Counted from the first letter of the stretch, positions 8,108-17,984 are shown. The stretch is 64,000 bases of DNA from Bacillus sp. (in: firmicutes) (GCA_031177865.1 JAPSKD010000001.1:92205-156204); one strand, 5' to 3'. Numbers and translations: made by a program. The notes: generated by a model not told the origin, from the sequence alone.

Positions 8108-10243
8108 TTGGCCAAATCTCAAATTCTTGCCATTGATGCCGGCGGTACAATGACAGACACGTTCATTATTGATGAAAAAGGGGATTTTGTCGTAGGGAAG
8201 GCACAAACGACTCCATTAGATGAACATATTGGACTATTAAACTCAGCTAAAGATGCTTTGAGTCAATGGGATGCTAAAATCGAAGAGGAATTTCCAAATT
8301 TACTTGCTGGTGTTTATTCCGGTACTGCCATGCTCAACCGACTCGTATCAAGGGTAGGGCGTCGTGTAGGATTAGTTGTAAATAAAGGGATGGAGGATAA
8401 CCATCGAATGGGCCGTGGGCTACAGTCTTTCCTGGGCTACTCTTATTCTGACCGAATCCATGTAAATACTCACCACTTTGATCCGCCTCTTGTACCACGT
8501 AAATGGACAGTTGGTGTAACGGAGCGTGTGGACTTATTTGGGAACGTTGTCATTCCACTTTACGAGCATGATATTGAACCAGCTATTCAAAAACTGATTG
8601 AGGAGGACGTAGAAGCGATTGTTATCAGCTTGCTACATTCCTATAAATACCCTGCCCATGAACGAAAAGTTCGCGATATCGCTGAGCAAATTATCAAAAA
8701 AACGAATAAGGATATCCAAGTTTTTGCAACAGTTGATTATTATCCGGTCAGAAAGGAATCACATCGTACAAATACAACGATTGTTGAAGCCTATGCCGCA
8801 GAGCCGTCTCGTAAAACATTAGAAAATATCGATACTGCATTAAGGCAAGCAGGTACAGATTTTGACCTGCGCATTATGGCGAGTCACGGTGGTACGATCA
8901 GTATAAAAGCAAATGAATTAGCTAGAACCTGTGTTTCTGGACCAATCGGGGGAATGGTTGGAGCTAAATATCTAGCAGAACAGCTTGGCTTGAAAAATGT
9001 CGCCTGTTCTGATATTGGCGGAACAAGTTTCGACATTGGCCTGATTACACAGGGAGAATTAGCTATTAATGCAAGTCCTGACATGGCTCGTCTTGTCCTT
9101 TCATTGCCGCTCGTTTCCATGGATACAACGGGTGCAGGTACAGGCAGCTTTGTTCGAATCGATCCAAACTACGGAAATATTACATTAGGACCAGATAGTG
9201 CGGGTTCACGTGTTGGTGTTTGTAACCCTCATGGAGGCCTTGACACTGTAACCGTTTCTGACTGTCACGTTGTTCTTGGTCTGATTAATCCAGATAATTT
9301 TATTGGCGGAGTGATTAAGCTTTCAAGAGAAAAAGCCTATGAAGCGGTTAAAACGCAAATAGCGGACCCGCTTGGGTTAACTGTTGAAGATGCAGCTTAC
9401 GGGGTCATTGAATTATTAGAATCACAGCTTCGTAACTACCTAGAATCTATGATTTTAGGAAAAGGGTATTCTCCATCTCAATACGTTTGCTTCTCGTACG
9501 GCGGTGGTGGTCCGTTACACACAGCTGGCTATACGAAGGGGTTAGGCTTTGAAGATGTATTGATCCCAGCTTGGGCAGCGGGGTTCTCAGCATTTGGATG
9601 TGGTGCAGCAGATTTTGAATATCGATATGATAAAACATTAGATCTTAACGTCGCTGAACATCCAGAGGACTCTGACATCATACTTGCCGGGCAAGAGTTA
9701 CAAGCAGCATGGGATGAACTTAAAAATAAAGTGACTGAGGAATTCAAGAAAAATGATTATTCACCTGAAGAAGTTGATTTCAAACTGCTTTACCGAATGC
9801 AATATCAGGGACAATTGAATGACCTTGAAATTGAGGCGCCAATTTCGTCCTTTAAATCGATTGATGATTGGGAGACGCTCATTCAGACATTCGAAGAGAC
9901 CTATTCACGTGTTTATGCAAAATCTGCCCTTTCTCCGGAGCTTGGTTATTCGATAACAGGTGCAATTGTTCGTGGAGTTGTTGAGGTGGCAAAACCACAA
10001 ATCCCACAAGAACCATTAGTTGGTGAAACACCGCCTAAGGATGCGTTTTTAGGATATCGCGAAATTTATTGGGATGGTGAATTTTTACAAGCAAGTATTT
10101 ATGAAATGGAGAAATTACTTCCTGGTAACAAGATTAAAGCATTTTCTATTCTCGAATCAACAGCTACTACCTTAGTTGTTCCGCCCGGATTTGAGGCGTA
10201 TCTTGATGAAAATCGAATCTTCCATTTAAACGAGGTCAAGTAA
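8108..10243 (+). CDS. acxA: Acetone carboxylase beta subunit (hydantoinase A/oxoprolinase family)
   Basis: A 711-residue ASKHA-fold protein. The N-terminal phosphate-binding DAGGTMTDTF and the central CSDIGGTSFDIGLI are the ATP-binding elements of the hydantoinase A/oxoprolinase family; acetone carboxylases use ATP to phosphorylate acetone and bicarbonate before C-C bond formation to acetoacetate. Assignment to acetone carboxylase rather than hydantoinase or acetophenone carboxylase rests on the three-gene set including the small gamma-like subunit and on sigma-54 control, as in Xanthobacter acx. Start is TTG 8108 with AAAGGAGAGAG upstream. The alpha subunit gene follows after 40 bp. Confidence 0.88.
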   Translation: MAKSQILAIDAGGTMTDTFIIDEKGDFVVGKAQTTPLDEHIGLLNSAKDALSQWDAKIEEEFPNLLAGVYSGTAMLNRLVSRVGRRVGLVVNKGMEDNHRMGRGLQSFLGYSYSDRIHVNTHHFDPPLVPRKWTVGVTERVDLFGNVVIPLYEHDIEPAIQKLIEEDVEAIVISLLHSYKYPAHERKVRDIAEQIIKKTNKDIQVFATVDYYPVRKESHRTNTTIVEAYAAEPSRKTLENIDTALRQAGTDFDLRIMASHGGTISIKANELARTCVSGPIGGMVGAKYLAEQLGLKNVACSDIGGTSFDIGLITQGELAINASPDMARLVLSLPLVSMDTTGAGTGSFVRIDPNYGNITLGPDSAGSRVGVCNPHGGLDTVTVSDCHVVLGLINPDNFIGGVIKLSREKAYEAVKTQIADPLGLTVEDAAYGVIELLESQLRNYLESMILGKGYSPSQYVCFSYGGGGPLHTAGYTKGLGFEDVLIPAWAAGFSAFGCGAADFEYRYDKTLDLNVAEHPEDSDIILAGQELQAAWDELKNKVTEEFKKNDYSPEEVDFKLLYRMQYQGQLNDLEIEAPISSFKSIDDWETLIQTFEETYSRVYAKSALSPELGYSITGAIVRGVVEVAKPQIPQEPLVGETPPKDAFLGYREIYWDGEFLQASIYEMEKLLPGNKIKAFSILESTATTLVVPPGFEAYLDENRIFHLNEVK

Positions 10244-10283
10244 TAGATTCATATTTTATTAAAATCTGAAGGGGGTACCAAAT

Positions 10284-12569
10284 TTGGCGAAAACGATTAC
10301 GGACGTTCAACAAGTGAATAAGCCGATTGGCTGGGATGGAAAAACGCTAAAACAAATGCGAAAAGAAATGGACGAAATTAGTAAGGAAACGGGCTATTAT
10401 GCTGGCTTAAGGACGCTACCATTTAAGGAAACGGATCCCATTCGTTTTGAAAAAATCTATTCCAAGCTCCGCGGCGGAGTGGTTCATGCCAGGGAAACCG
10501 CAAAGAAGGTTGCTGCGTCGCCAATTGTTGAACAAGAAGGTGAATTGTGCTTTAGTTTATACACGCCTGAAGCTGATTCAATTGTTACATCAACTGGGAT
10601 TATTATTCATGTAGGTACAATGGGTGCTGCGATTAAATTTATGATTGAAAATGATTATGAAGATAACCCAGGTATTGCTGATAAAGATATTTTCTGTAAT
10701 AACGATAATCATGTAGGAAATGTTCATACATGTGATGTCCATACATTGGTACCAATTTTCTGGGAAGGCGAAGTAATAGGCTGGGTCGGCGGTGTAACTC
10801 ACGTAATTGATACTGGGGCATCTGCACCTGGAAGTATGCCGATGGGTCCAGTCCAACGTTATGATGATGGCTATCAAGTCACATGTCGAAAAATTGGCCA
10901 AAATGACAAGTTATCAAAAGACTGGATACTCGAAAGTACAAGATCAGTCCGTGCCGTAAAATACTGGACACTTGATGAAAAAACAAGGATCGCAGGATGT
11001 CATATGATACGTGACCTTGTCTTAGATGTAATCAAAGAAGAGGGCGTTGACGCTTATAAACAATTTATCCGTGAAATTATTGAGGACGGACGCCGAGGTT
11101 TTGTTAATCAGGTAAAGACCATGTTAATTCCAGGAAAATATCGTCAAGCTTCATTTGTAGACGTACCTTTTAAGGATTTGGATCTTCCTTCATTTGCAAA
11201 GTTGAATTCGATCATTCATACGCCTTCTGAAATCACTGTTCATAAAGATGCTAAGCTTGAAATTGATTTTGAAGGAGCCAACCGTTGGGGATGGCATCCG
11301 TTCAACGCAACACCTGTTTCGATTACGAGCGGAATCTGGGTCATGCTGTCACAAACCCTTGTTCCAAATGACCGAATTAACGATGGTGCTTATTATGCAA
11401 GTAAATTTGGGATGCCGTACGGATCATGGTTTAACCCAGATGACATTCGAACTGCCCATTCTAATACATGGCATGCATTAGTTGCAGCATGGTCTCCGCT
11501 ATGGCGCGGACTGAGCCGATCCTATTTTGGGCGAGGGTATTTAGAAGAAGTGAACGCAGGTAATGCCCATACTTCTAACTGGTTAATGGGTGGAGGATAT
11601 GATCAATACGGTCAATTATCCGCAATGAATAGCTTTGAAACCTCATCTTGTGGAGTTGGAGCAAGTGCAATTCAAGATGGAATCAGTCACTCCGCCGCAC
11701 TTTGGAATCCAGAGGGTGACATGGGGGATATGGAAATTTGGGAATTGCTGGAACCGCTCATCTTCCTAGGAAGACAAATCTTACCTGGATCAGGCGGATC
11801 TGGTAAATATCGAGGCGGGAACGGCTGGCAGTCACTTCGCTTAGGTTGGGGAGCTCAAGAATGGGCAATGTTCGTTGCTGGTGCAGGTGTTATGGCAACA
11901 GACTGTGGGCTAATGGGTGGATATCCAGCATCTGCGGGGTACAGGTTCCAGGCGAATAAAACAAATATAAAAGAGAGAATTGAAAAAGGGCTACCAATTC
12001 CATTAGGTGGAGATGTGGATCCAGATAATCCAACTTATGAACAAAATATGGAAGCTGAAGTTATTCACCGTGACAGACAAGCGGTTTCTACACAAGAGCA
12101 ATTTGGCGATTACGATGTGATCTTGAACTACCTTCGTGGGGGCCCAGGGTTTGGTGATCCGCTTGAGAGAAATCCGAAAGAGGTTGAAAATGACCTGAAT
12201 GAAAAATACATTCTGCTTCGCTATGCAGAAAAAGTGTATGGATGTGTCTTCACAGAAGAAAAGGGTGTATATTCAGTTGATTTAAAAGCAACTGAACAAC
12301 GACGAAAAGAAATCCGAAAAGAACGTTTAGAGCGCAGTGCTCCGACTAAAGAGTGGATGGTAGGCGAAAGAACAAAGATACTCAATCAAGACGCCGCTGT
12401 TCAAGTAAAACATATGTACGCTCAAAGCTTTGCTTTAAGTGAAAAGTTCACCGATGAATTTAAGGACTTCTGGAATATTCCTGAAGAATGGATGATCTAT
12501 GAAGATGATCTTGGAGTGCCTACAATGGGAGCACATATCAACCGTTTTAAGCAAAAGAAGAAAAAATAA
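10284..12569 (+). CDS. acxB: Acetone carboxylase alpha subunit (hydantoinase B family)
   Basis: A 761-residue HyuB-type protein. The His/Asp-rich segment near residues 133-175 (NDNHVGNVHTCDVHTL, then GGVTHVIDTG) matches the metal-binding region of the family, and a glycine-rich PGSGGSGKYRGG lies near residue 505. In acetone carboxylase this subunit holds the Mn site where activated acetone and CO2 are joined. TTG start at 10284 has AAGGGGGT 7 bases upstream. It ends 18 bases before the gamma subunit start. An alternative is acetophenone-type carboxylase, but those lack the associated gamma-like gene seen here. Confidence 0.88.
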   Translation: MAKTITDVQQVNKPIGWDGKTLKQMRKEMDEISKETGYYAGLRTLPFKETDPIRFEKIYSKLRGGVVHARETAKKVAASPIVEQEGELCFSLYTPEADSIVTSTGIIIHVGTMGAAIKFMIENDYEDNPGIADKDIFCNNDNHVGNVHTCDVHTLVPIFWEGEVIGWVGGVTHVIDTGASAPGSMPMGPVQRYDDGYQVTCRKIGQNDKLSKDWILESTRSVRAVKYWTLDEKTRIAGCHMIRDLVLDVIKEEGVDAYKQFIREIIEDGRRGFVNQVKTMLIPGKYRQASFVDVPFKDLDLPSFAKLNSIIHTPSEITVHKDAKLEIDFEGANRWGWHPFNATPVSITSGIWVMLSQTLVPNDRINDGAYYASKFGMPYGSWFNPDDIRTAHSNTWHALVAAWSPLWRGLSRSYFGRGYLEEVNAGNAHTSNWLMGGGYDQYGQLSAMNSFETSSCGVGASAIQDGISHSAALWNPEGDMGDMEIWELLEPLIFLGRQILPGSGGSGKYRGGNGWQSLRLGWGAQEWAMFVAGAGVMATDCGLMGGYPASAGYRFQANKTNIKERIEKGLPIPLGGDVDPDNPTYEQNMEAEVIHRDRQAVSTQEQFGDYDVILNYLRGGPGFGDPLERNPKEVENDLNEKYILLRYAEKVYGCVFTEEKGVYSVDLKATEQRRKEIRKERLERSAPTKEWMVGERTKILNQDAAVQVKHMYAQSFALSEKFTDEFKDFWNIPEEWMIYEDDLGVPTMGAHINRFKQKKKK

Positions 12570-12587
12570 GAAAAAGAGGTGAATCAC

Positions 12588-13091
12588 GTGGCAAAGTATG
12601 ATAAGAAAAGAATTGGTGAATTGATTGATGGAACTTTAGAGTTTTATCAAGTTAAAGAAATGATGTCGAGCCATAAAGATCCTGAGCGTTTTGATATTTA
12701 CCGAGAAGTTTTACAGGACCGCGTAAGTTGGGATGATCCAATCCTGCTTCCATATGGATTACATTTATATATTGTACAAAAAGCCAATGGCGATCGTATT
12801 GTCAAATGCGACTGCGGCCACGAATTCTGTGATTATAAGGAAAATTGGAAGCTGCATGCACGGATTTTTGTTCGTGATACCGTAGAGAAAATGAATGAAA
12901 TTTATCCTAAATTGATGTCTCCAGATCCAGAGTGGCAAGTTATTCGTGAATTTTACTGCCCTGGATGTGCAACCCAGCTTGAGGTGGAAGCAGTCCCACC
13001 TTGGTATCCGATTATCCTTGATTTTGAACCAGATATTGATACCTTCTATAACGAGTGGATTAAGAAACCACTACCAAAGGCAAAAGTTTAA
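12588..13091 (+). CDS. acxC: Acetone carboxylase gamma subunit
   Basis: About 167 residues. Two cysteine clusters, CDCGHEFC near residue 80 and CPGC near residue 125, suggest a bound metal (zinc in characterised acetone carboxylases). The size fits the 20-kDa gamma subunit. GTG at 12588 is preferred because AGAGGTG sits 6 bases upstream; a GTG at 12579 overlaps that SD. Last gene of the operon, followed by a strong terminator. Confidence 0.85.
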   Translation: MAKYDKKRIGELIDGTLEFYQVKEMMSSHKDPERFDIYREVLQDRVSWDDPILLPYGLHLYIVQKANGDRIVKCDCGHEFCDYKENWKLHARIFVRDTVEKMNEIYPKLMSPDPEWQVIREFYCPGCATQLEVEAVPPWYPIILDFEPDIDTFYNEWIKKPLPKAKV

Positions 13092-13122
13092 TCGATAAAA
13101 AGCGCAATTTAAGGAACACAAA

Positions 13123-13150
13123 ACAACGCTCAGGTCATTCTGAGCGTTGT
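13123..13150 (+). terminator. Hairpin ending the acetone carboxylase operon
   Basis: Perfect 11-bp stem ACAACGCTCAG / CTGAGCGTTGT with a 6-base loop; the following T-run is interrupted (TGATGTTTTGC). Confidence 0.75.
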
Positions 13151-13181
13151 TGATGTTTTGCAGTGGATTAAAAAAGAGGTC

Positions 13182-13709
13182 TTAGTTAAATAAATCGGAA
13201 AAGGATCTTACATTTTCTTCCCGTGAATTTTTATGAACAAACACGCTCGTAATAGAGCCCAAAAGAGCACTTCCAACTATATCGGATGGATAATGACTTC
13301 CAACCCAAATTCGGGAGATACCAGTCAGTACTGCCAATCCACACATGATTGAGCCTAAAACACGATTAAAAAATAAAATCGATGTCGAAACTGCAAAAAC
13401 GAGTAGGGTATGTTTGCTTGGAAATGAAGAATCCATCTTTGAAGGAATTAAGATTCCAACACGACTTTTCATAAAAGGTCGGGGCTTTGAAATAAATAAC
13501 TTAAGGAAGATATTTAGGATTAGTGTAATAAAGGCAGAAATGACAGCATTATTCGTCATTTGTCTATATGGGTGCTTTTTAAACCACATCACAATCAAAA
13601 ACAAGAAATATACATAACGGACCTTGTTTGAAACAAGTATCATGAAATGGTCTATTAATGAAGATCGACCAGTCAATTGATTTATCGCCCGAAAAATTTT
13701 TACATCCAT
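13182..13709 (-). CDS. PAP2-family membrane phosphatase (undecaprenyl-pyrophosphatase-like)
   Basis: About 175 residues with several membrane segments and the three acid-phosphatase motifs: K-x6-RP (KLFISKPRP), PSKH in place of the usual PSGH, and SR-x5-H-x3-D (SRIWVGSHYPSD). This layout is that of BcrC-type undecaprenyl pyrophosphate phosphatases that recycle the cell-wall lipid carrier, though other lipid phosphates cannot be excluded. ATG at 13709 is chosen from AGAGGTGAT just upstream; an ATG at 13766 lacks an SD. Gly-to-Lys in the PSGH motif is a common variant. Confidence 0.82.
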   Translation of the reverse strand: MDVKIFRAINQLTGRSSLIDHFMILVSNKVRYVYFLFLIVMWFKKHPYRQMTNNAVISAFITLILNIFLKLFISKPRPFMKSRVGILIPSKMDSSFPSKHTLLVFAVSTSILFFNRVLGSIMCGLAVLTGISRIWVGSHYPSDIVGSALLGSITSVFVHKNSREENVRSFSDLFN

Positions 13710-13838
13710 AAGGATCACCTCTGAAGTTTTATCCCTATTATTTGATCTTATCCTTGAATCATGCACTCAAGAGTTTTTAATAATTTCCACATATATTGTT
13801 TGCTCTACTCCACACAATAAAATGAGGAGGGAAGAGTT

Positions 13839-14162
13839 ATGAACTATATGCAACTACTGTCATCCGTACTTAGTAGCTTGAGTGGTAACAAATCACTGAA
13901 CGTATTCAAACGAAAACGAAACAATAGAATGTGGATATGGATTTCTCTATTAGGAGTTACCATTCTTGGTTTATTTGGAAGTAGGAATAACCGTGTCAAG
14001 CAAGTAGTTCAAAATGGATTTCAGCAAGCCCAAAATTCGTTTCAAAATTCCACGAATTTAAAAAGAAATCCTTTTGATGTGAACTTCAAACTAGCAACAG
14101 AAATAGCAAAAGAAATTAAACCTGAATTTGAAACTAAAACTCAACCACAAAAGAATGAATAA
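13839..14162 (+). CDS. Small single-TM protein, unknown function
   Basis: A 107-residue protein with a strong SD (GAGGAGGGAAGAG). Residues 1-30 are basic, a single hydrophobic segment spans about residues 31-46, and the rest is Asn/Gln-rich then acidic-basic. I do not recognise it. It stands alone between divergent and convergent genes with its own terminator. Confidence 0.6.
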   Translation: MNYMQLLSSVLSSLSGNKSLNVFKRKRNNRMWIWISLLGVTILGLFGSRNNRVKQVVQNGFQQAQNSFQNSTNLKRNPFDVNFKLATEIAKEIKPEFETKTQPQKNE

Positions 14163-14172
14163 ATAAATCAAA

Positions 14173-14203
14173 ATGGCTGGATCCAATATACCCAGCCATT
14201 TTT
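14173..14203. terminator. Terminator between convergent small genes
   Basis: ATGGCTGG / CCAGCCAT stem followed by TTTTTG on the plus strand. Confidence 0.8.
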
Positions 14204-14213
14204 GACTAACCAT

Positions 14214-14387
14214 CTAATTATGTATTTGTTGTTGAACCTGTTGGATAATTTGTTGCGCCTTTTCTAATTCGCTTTGTGCAAAATGACATGCCTCTGATTC
14301 AGGACTATTCGAGTTCACTTGTTTTAAATGATGATGGGCCGTATGAATAATATCTTGAGCTTCTTGCAATTTGCTTTTAAAGTTCAT
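14214..14387 (-). CDS. Small hydrophilic helical protein, unknown function
   Basis: 57 residues from ATG 14387, which has AAGGAAGAG upstream; a longer frame to 14432 has weaker support. The protein is a Gln/Glu/His-rich amphipathic helix pair. It loosely resembles the small DUF2524/YtzC-type proteins of Bacillus, but this is not certain. Confidence 0.5.
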   Translation of the reverse strand: MNFKSKLQEAQDIIHTAHHHLKQVNSNSPESEACHFAQSELEKAQQIIQQVQQQIHN

Positions 14388-14487
14388 CTCAGCTCTTCCT
14401 TTCATTGAAATGTTCTCTTTTAGCATGTGCATGTTTTCAGTTATATACGCATCTCTTCTTCTATGGCATGAGAGACAAGCTCACTTA

Positions 14488-14754
14488 TCAATCTTTTTTC
14501 TTGAACTTGCTTCCAGAACTCTTCTTACGGAGCTTAGACATCATATCATCTACTTTTTGCTGTTGTGAGATTGTTTCATCCTCGTTTATTGTAATGGAAG
14601 TGATGGCTTTATTTTCAATCGTAAGGTTCAAATAGGAACCAGCTTTTGAGCCATTTGGTAATTTACTGATTGGGATGATAAATTCTTTATTGATTTCTTC
14701 AACTAAAATTACTGCATGATGATTTTCTTCGATTCGATCTAAATAACCTCTCAT
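14488..14754 (-). CDS. DUF3006 domain protein
   Basis: 88 residues. The N-terminal YLDRIEE...AVILVEE...EFIIPISKLP pattern is that of DUF3006, a small domain commonly encoded next to ComEC-like MBL proteins. The C-terminal 30 residues are Lys/Ser-rich. It begins one base after the MBL gene's stop codon, and its SD (AGGAGG) overlaps that stop, so the two are one operon. Molecular function is unknown. Confidence 0.8.
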   Translation of the reverse strand: MRGYLDRIEENHHAVILVEEINKEFIIPISKLPNGSKAGSYLNLTIENKAITSITINEDETISQQQKVDDMMSKLRKKSSGSKFKKKD

Positions 14755-14755
14755 G

Positions 14756-15991
14756 TTATCCTCCTACACAAGCTAGATTTTGTGTTTTAATATCTTCCAT
14801 TCTTGACGGACCAATTCCTTTTATTCGTGTTAACTCGTCAATGGATGTAAACGGTCTTAAGTTAACCAGTTCCTTTGCACGCGCTGGCCCTAAATGAATA
14901 ATTTCTTGTAGCTCTTCAACACTTGCAGTATTGATATTAATACATTTACCATTGTGTACTTGACTTTCTTTTTCTGGTTCATCTCTTGTAGAAGTTCCAC
15001 CTCCTGTAGAAGGGGGAGTAATCGTACCGTCCTTTTTGGTCAACACCTTATAATTTTTGCCATCTGTTTTGACAAGAATCGTGCCGTGTATATCTGTTCC
15101 ATATAGTGTAATATTGGAACCTTTAATTAAATCGACGACTTCTTTGTGTGGATGACCATAGCTGTTCTCTTTTCCAGCACTGTAGATTGCAATTTCTGGA
15201 CTCACTTCTTTTAGAAAAGTAGGGTGAGTAGAAGTGCTTGAACCGTGATGACCTAGATGGAGGATATTAGCGTCTACATCAATACTGCCATTTATCATCC
15301 TCAATTCATCATTTCGACTTGCATCACCCGTGAAAATGAAGGAAACGTCTCCGTAGGTGAGCTTAAGCGAAATGGATTCTTCATTGTCATTTTCAGAAAC
15401 AGAGATCGGATATAAAATTTCAATTTGGAGCGTGCCAACTTCAAATTCATCGCCACGTCTTGGCTCATAATAATGGACATTGTTTTGATCGATCGCTTGA
15501 AGTAACCTCTGAAACGTCTGGGATGTACTCGTATTCCCGGACAACCATACTTCTCCTACGTTAAACGTATTGATGACCTTATCAAGTTGACCAATATGAT
15601 CTGCGTCAGGGTGTGTTCCAATTGCGATATCAATTTCTGAAATGTGTTGAGCTTGTAAGTAATGGATAACATCGTTTCTGTTCCAATTCCCTGCATCAAT
15701 CAAGATGGTAAATTCTTCACCCTTATCAGTATACTGAAGTAGCGTTGAATCGGCTTGACCAACATCTATATAATGAACGGTAAGCTCTGATAGTGAATTT
15801 TGCGCTTTTTCTTGCTCTTCAGTAGGGGGTGGGGTGTCCTCAACAGGTTTCGTTTCTGTTTCTTCGGTGGTTTTTGTGATATTCTCGGTTTCGTTTTGCC
15901 TGGCTTGATTATCCTCTTGTGAACACCCACCGATTATCAAAAGCATAGCGACCAAATATATTGCAAAAATAGTTCGACTGAATGGATACAT
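14756..15991 (-). CDS. Extracellular lipoprotein with ComEC/Rec2-like MBL domain and ComEA-like HhH
   Basis: About 411 residues. From ATG 15991 (AGAGGGA upstream) the protein has a signal peptide with lipobox IIGGC, an acidic Thr/Glu linker, a metallo-beta-lactamase domain with THPDADH as the metal motif, a second metal His in GHHGSS, a Thr/Ser/Gly linker, and a C-terminal helix-hairpin-helix pair (ININTASVEEL, then RIKGIGPSR). Related architecture combines the ComEC nuclease domain and ComEA DNA-binding domain, so an extracellular or surface nuclease is plausible. A frame extending to 16066 would destroy the signal peptide. DUF3006 partner lies downstream. Confidence 0.83.
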   Translation of the reverse strand: MYPFSRTIFAIYLVAMLLIIGGCSQEDNQARQNETENITKTTEETETKPVEDTPPPTEEQEKAQNSLSELTVHYIDVGQADSTLLQYTDKGEEFTILIDAGNWNRNDVIHYLQAQHISEIDIAIGTHPDADHIGQLDKVINTFNVGEVWLSGNTSTSQTFQRLLQAIDQNNVHYYEPRRGDEFEVGTLQIEILYPISVSENDNEESISLKLTYGDVSFIFTGDASRNDELRMINGSIDVDANILHLGHHGSSTSTHPTFLKEVSPEIAIYSAGKENSYGHPHKEVVDLIKGSNITLYGTDIHGTILVKTDGKNYKVLTKKDGTITPPSTGGGTSTRDEPEKESQVHNGKCININTASVEELQEIIHLGPARAKELVNLRPFTSIDELTRIKGIGPSRMEDIKTQNLACVGG

Positions 15992-16103
15992 TGTTTTTCC
16001 CTCTTTTGGTGTTGTTTTAAACAAATGACTATTCGTTATGATTTCATTTAATGCCGATTGTATCAAATAAAATAAGAAGTGCGCTACTTAACTCACTTAA
16101 ACA

Positions 16104-16137
16104 TAAAAAAATGCCAGGACCGTAATGGTACCTGACA
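16104..16137 (-). terminator. Terminator of adenine deaminase
   Basis: Read on the minus strand: TGTCAGG...CCTGGCA with an inner ACC/GGT pairing, then a run of T residues. It separates ade from the MBL lipoprotein gene. Confidence 0.75.
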
Positions 16138-16222
16138 CTTTTATAAATATTAGTTTTTATTCCATATTTTCAAGGATACCTTCGATAATAGTGGATGAGT
16201 TTGTTACCGCCATTTGTTTAAA

Positions 16223-17959
16223 TTAGTTCGTTTGTACTGGTATATGTGTAAATGTTTCCACATCAAATAATCCTAAATCTGTTAATTTAAATGATGGTAT
16301 AACCGGTAATGTAAGAAAGGAGAGGGTTAAAAATGGATTAAAATCACCGGTAAACCCTAGTTGACTTAATGACCGTTTTATTTGGTCAAGCTGCAAATTC
16401 ACAGCTTGTGAGTCTTTATCCGACATAAGTCCTGCTATTGGAAGGGATAAAGAGGCAATGATTTGTTTGTTTTTGACAATCACTAAGCCACCATTCATGT
16501 CTTTGAGTGCCTGAATCGCCATCAAAATATCTGCATCATTGGTACCTGTAGCAACAATATTATGAGAATCATGGGCAATCGTTGTTGCAATCGCTCCATC
16601 TGTAAAACCAAATCCCTTTACGACTCCTAATCCGATATTACCTGTGTTTTTATGGCGCTCAACGACGACTAATTTTAGTTGGTCGTTTTTTATGGATGGC
16701 TGAAAATCATCGTTTTCCACTGATACTTTTTCCACTAGTTTGTTCGTGATCAATTGATTAGGAATGATCTCAATGATATTTGCTTTATTTCTTTTACCTA
16801 AAGAAATTTGAAGGTCTTTTTCATGTAGCCCAGACACATGAACAGTTGACAGTAACTGTGTATTTGGAACGTTTTTAGCAGGTGATTTTGCAACAAAACG
16901 ACCATTCTGTGCAACAAGATTTCCAGATTTATAGACTTCTGTTATTTCAATCGTCTCTAGCTTGTCCAGTAACAGGAAATCAGCCTCAAAGCCTGGGGCA
17001 ATTGCACCTTTATTTGTTAGACAATAGCATTCAGCAGCATTTAATGTTGCCATCTGGATGGCTTGGAGAGGGGAAATCCCTTCTTCAACCGCTAACCGGA
17101 TATTATGGTCAATACTACCATCCTCAATCAAATCATCTAAATGCTTATCATCCGTACAAAATAGACAGCGACGTGCATTAGTTGGAGTGACGACCTTTAT
17201 CAGTGTTTTTAAATCTTTTGCAACAGAACCTTCACGAATCAATAAATACATCCCGCGTCTTAATCGCTCTAGCGCATCCTGAGCCGTATTACATTCATGG
17301 TCGGTTTTAATACCAGCTGATCTGTAGATATCAATCGCATTTGTATCTACTCCTGCTAAGTGGCCATCCATTAATCCATTATGTTTGGCAGTCATGACAA
17401 TTTTATCAATAATTGAATCTTCCGCGTTTTTAAGAGAAGGGTAGTCCATCACCTCAGCTAACCCAAGAACACGCGGATGGCTGTAAAAAGGTTCCAAGTC
17501 CTGAGCCATAAGGTCTGCTCCATTATTTTCAAATGGAGTAGCAGGTACACTTGAAGGTAGCATGAGAAAAACATCAAGCGGGAGATTCTCAGAGTCTTCA
17601 ATCATAAACGATAATCCGTCACTACCTGAGACATTGCCAATTTCATGAGGATCCGTAATGACAGTTGTTACGCCATGAGGAAGGACCACTTTCGCAAATT
17701 CAAAAGGGGAAACCATGGAGGATTCAATATGCACATGCCCGTCAATAAAACCAGGACACACATAGCGATTCTTCGCATCTATGACTTTTTTACCTTCAAA
17801 TTCTCCAATTCCAACAAACATACCATCTGAAATTGCGACGTCACCCTCAATGATTTCAAGGTTAAACACATCTATGATTTTCCCATTTTTAATGACGAGG
17901 TCCGCCGGGATTTGTTTACTGGAGACAGCTATACGTTTCTTTAACAGTTCTTTTTCCAT
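16223..17959 (-). CDS. ade: Adenine deaminase
   Basis: A 578-residue amidohydrolase-superfamily enzyme converting adenine to hypoxanthine and ammonia. Visible landmarks are GFIDGHVHIESSM near residue 75 (metal-binding HxHxE), DPHEIGNV, LAGVD, CTDDKH and, in the C-terminal domain, ATTIAHDSHN typical of AdeC. Length matches B. subtilis AdeC (577 aa). SD GAGGAGG precedes the ATG. It is monocistronic, with a purine riboswitch and a consensus promoter upstream and a terminator downstream. Confidence 0.95.
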   Translation of the reverse strand: MEKELLKKRIAVSSKQIPADLVIKNGKIIDVFNLEIIEGDVAISDGMFVGIGEFEGKKVIDAKNRYVCPGFIDGHVHIESSMVSPFEFAKVVLPHGVTTVITDPHEIGNVSGSDGLSFMIEDSENLPLDVFLMLPSSVPATPFENNGADLMAQDLEPFYSHPRVLGLAEVMDYPSLKNAEDSIIDKIVMTAKHNGLMDGHLAGVDTNAIDIYRSAGIKTDHECNTAQDALERLRRGMYLLIREGSVAKDLKTLIKVVTPTNARRCLFCTDDKHLDDLIEDGSIDHNIRLAVEEGISPLQAIQMATLNAAECYCLTNKGAIAPGFEADFLLLDKLETIEITEVYKSGNLVAQNGRFVAKSPAKNVPNTQLLSTVHVSGLHEKDLQISLGKRNKANIIEIIPNQLITNKLVEKVSVENDDFQPSIKNDQLKLVVVERHKNTGNIGLGVVKGFGFTDGAIATTIAHDSHNIVATGTNDADILMAIQALKDMNGGLVIVKNKQIIASLSLPIAGLMSDKDSQAVNLQLDQIKRSLSQLGFTGDFNPFLTLSFLTLPVIPSFKLTDLGLFDVETFTHIPVQTN

Positions 17960-17984
17960 TTTAATTCCTCCTCAATATAAAAAT

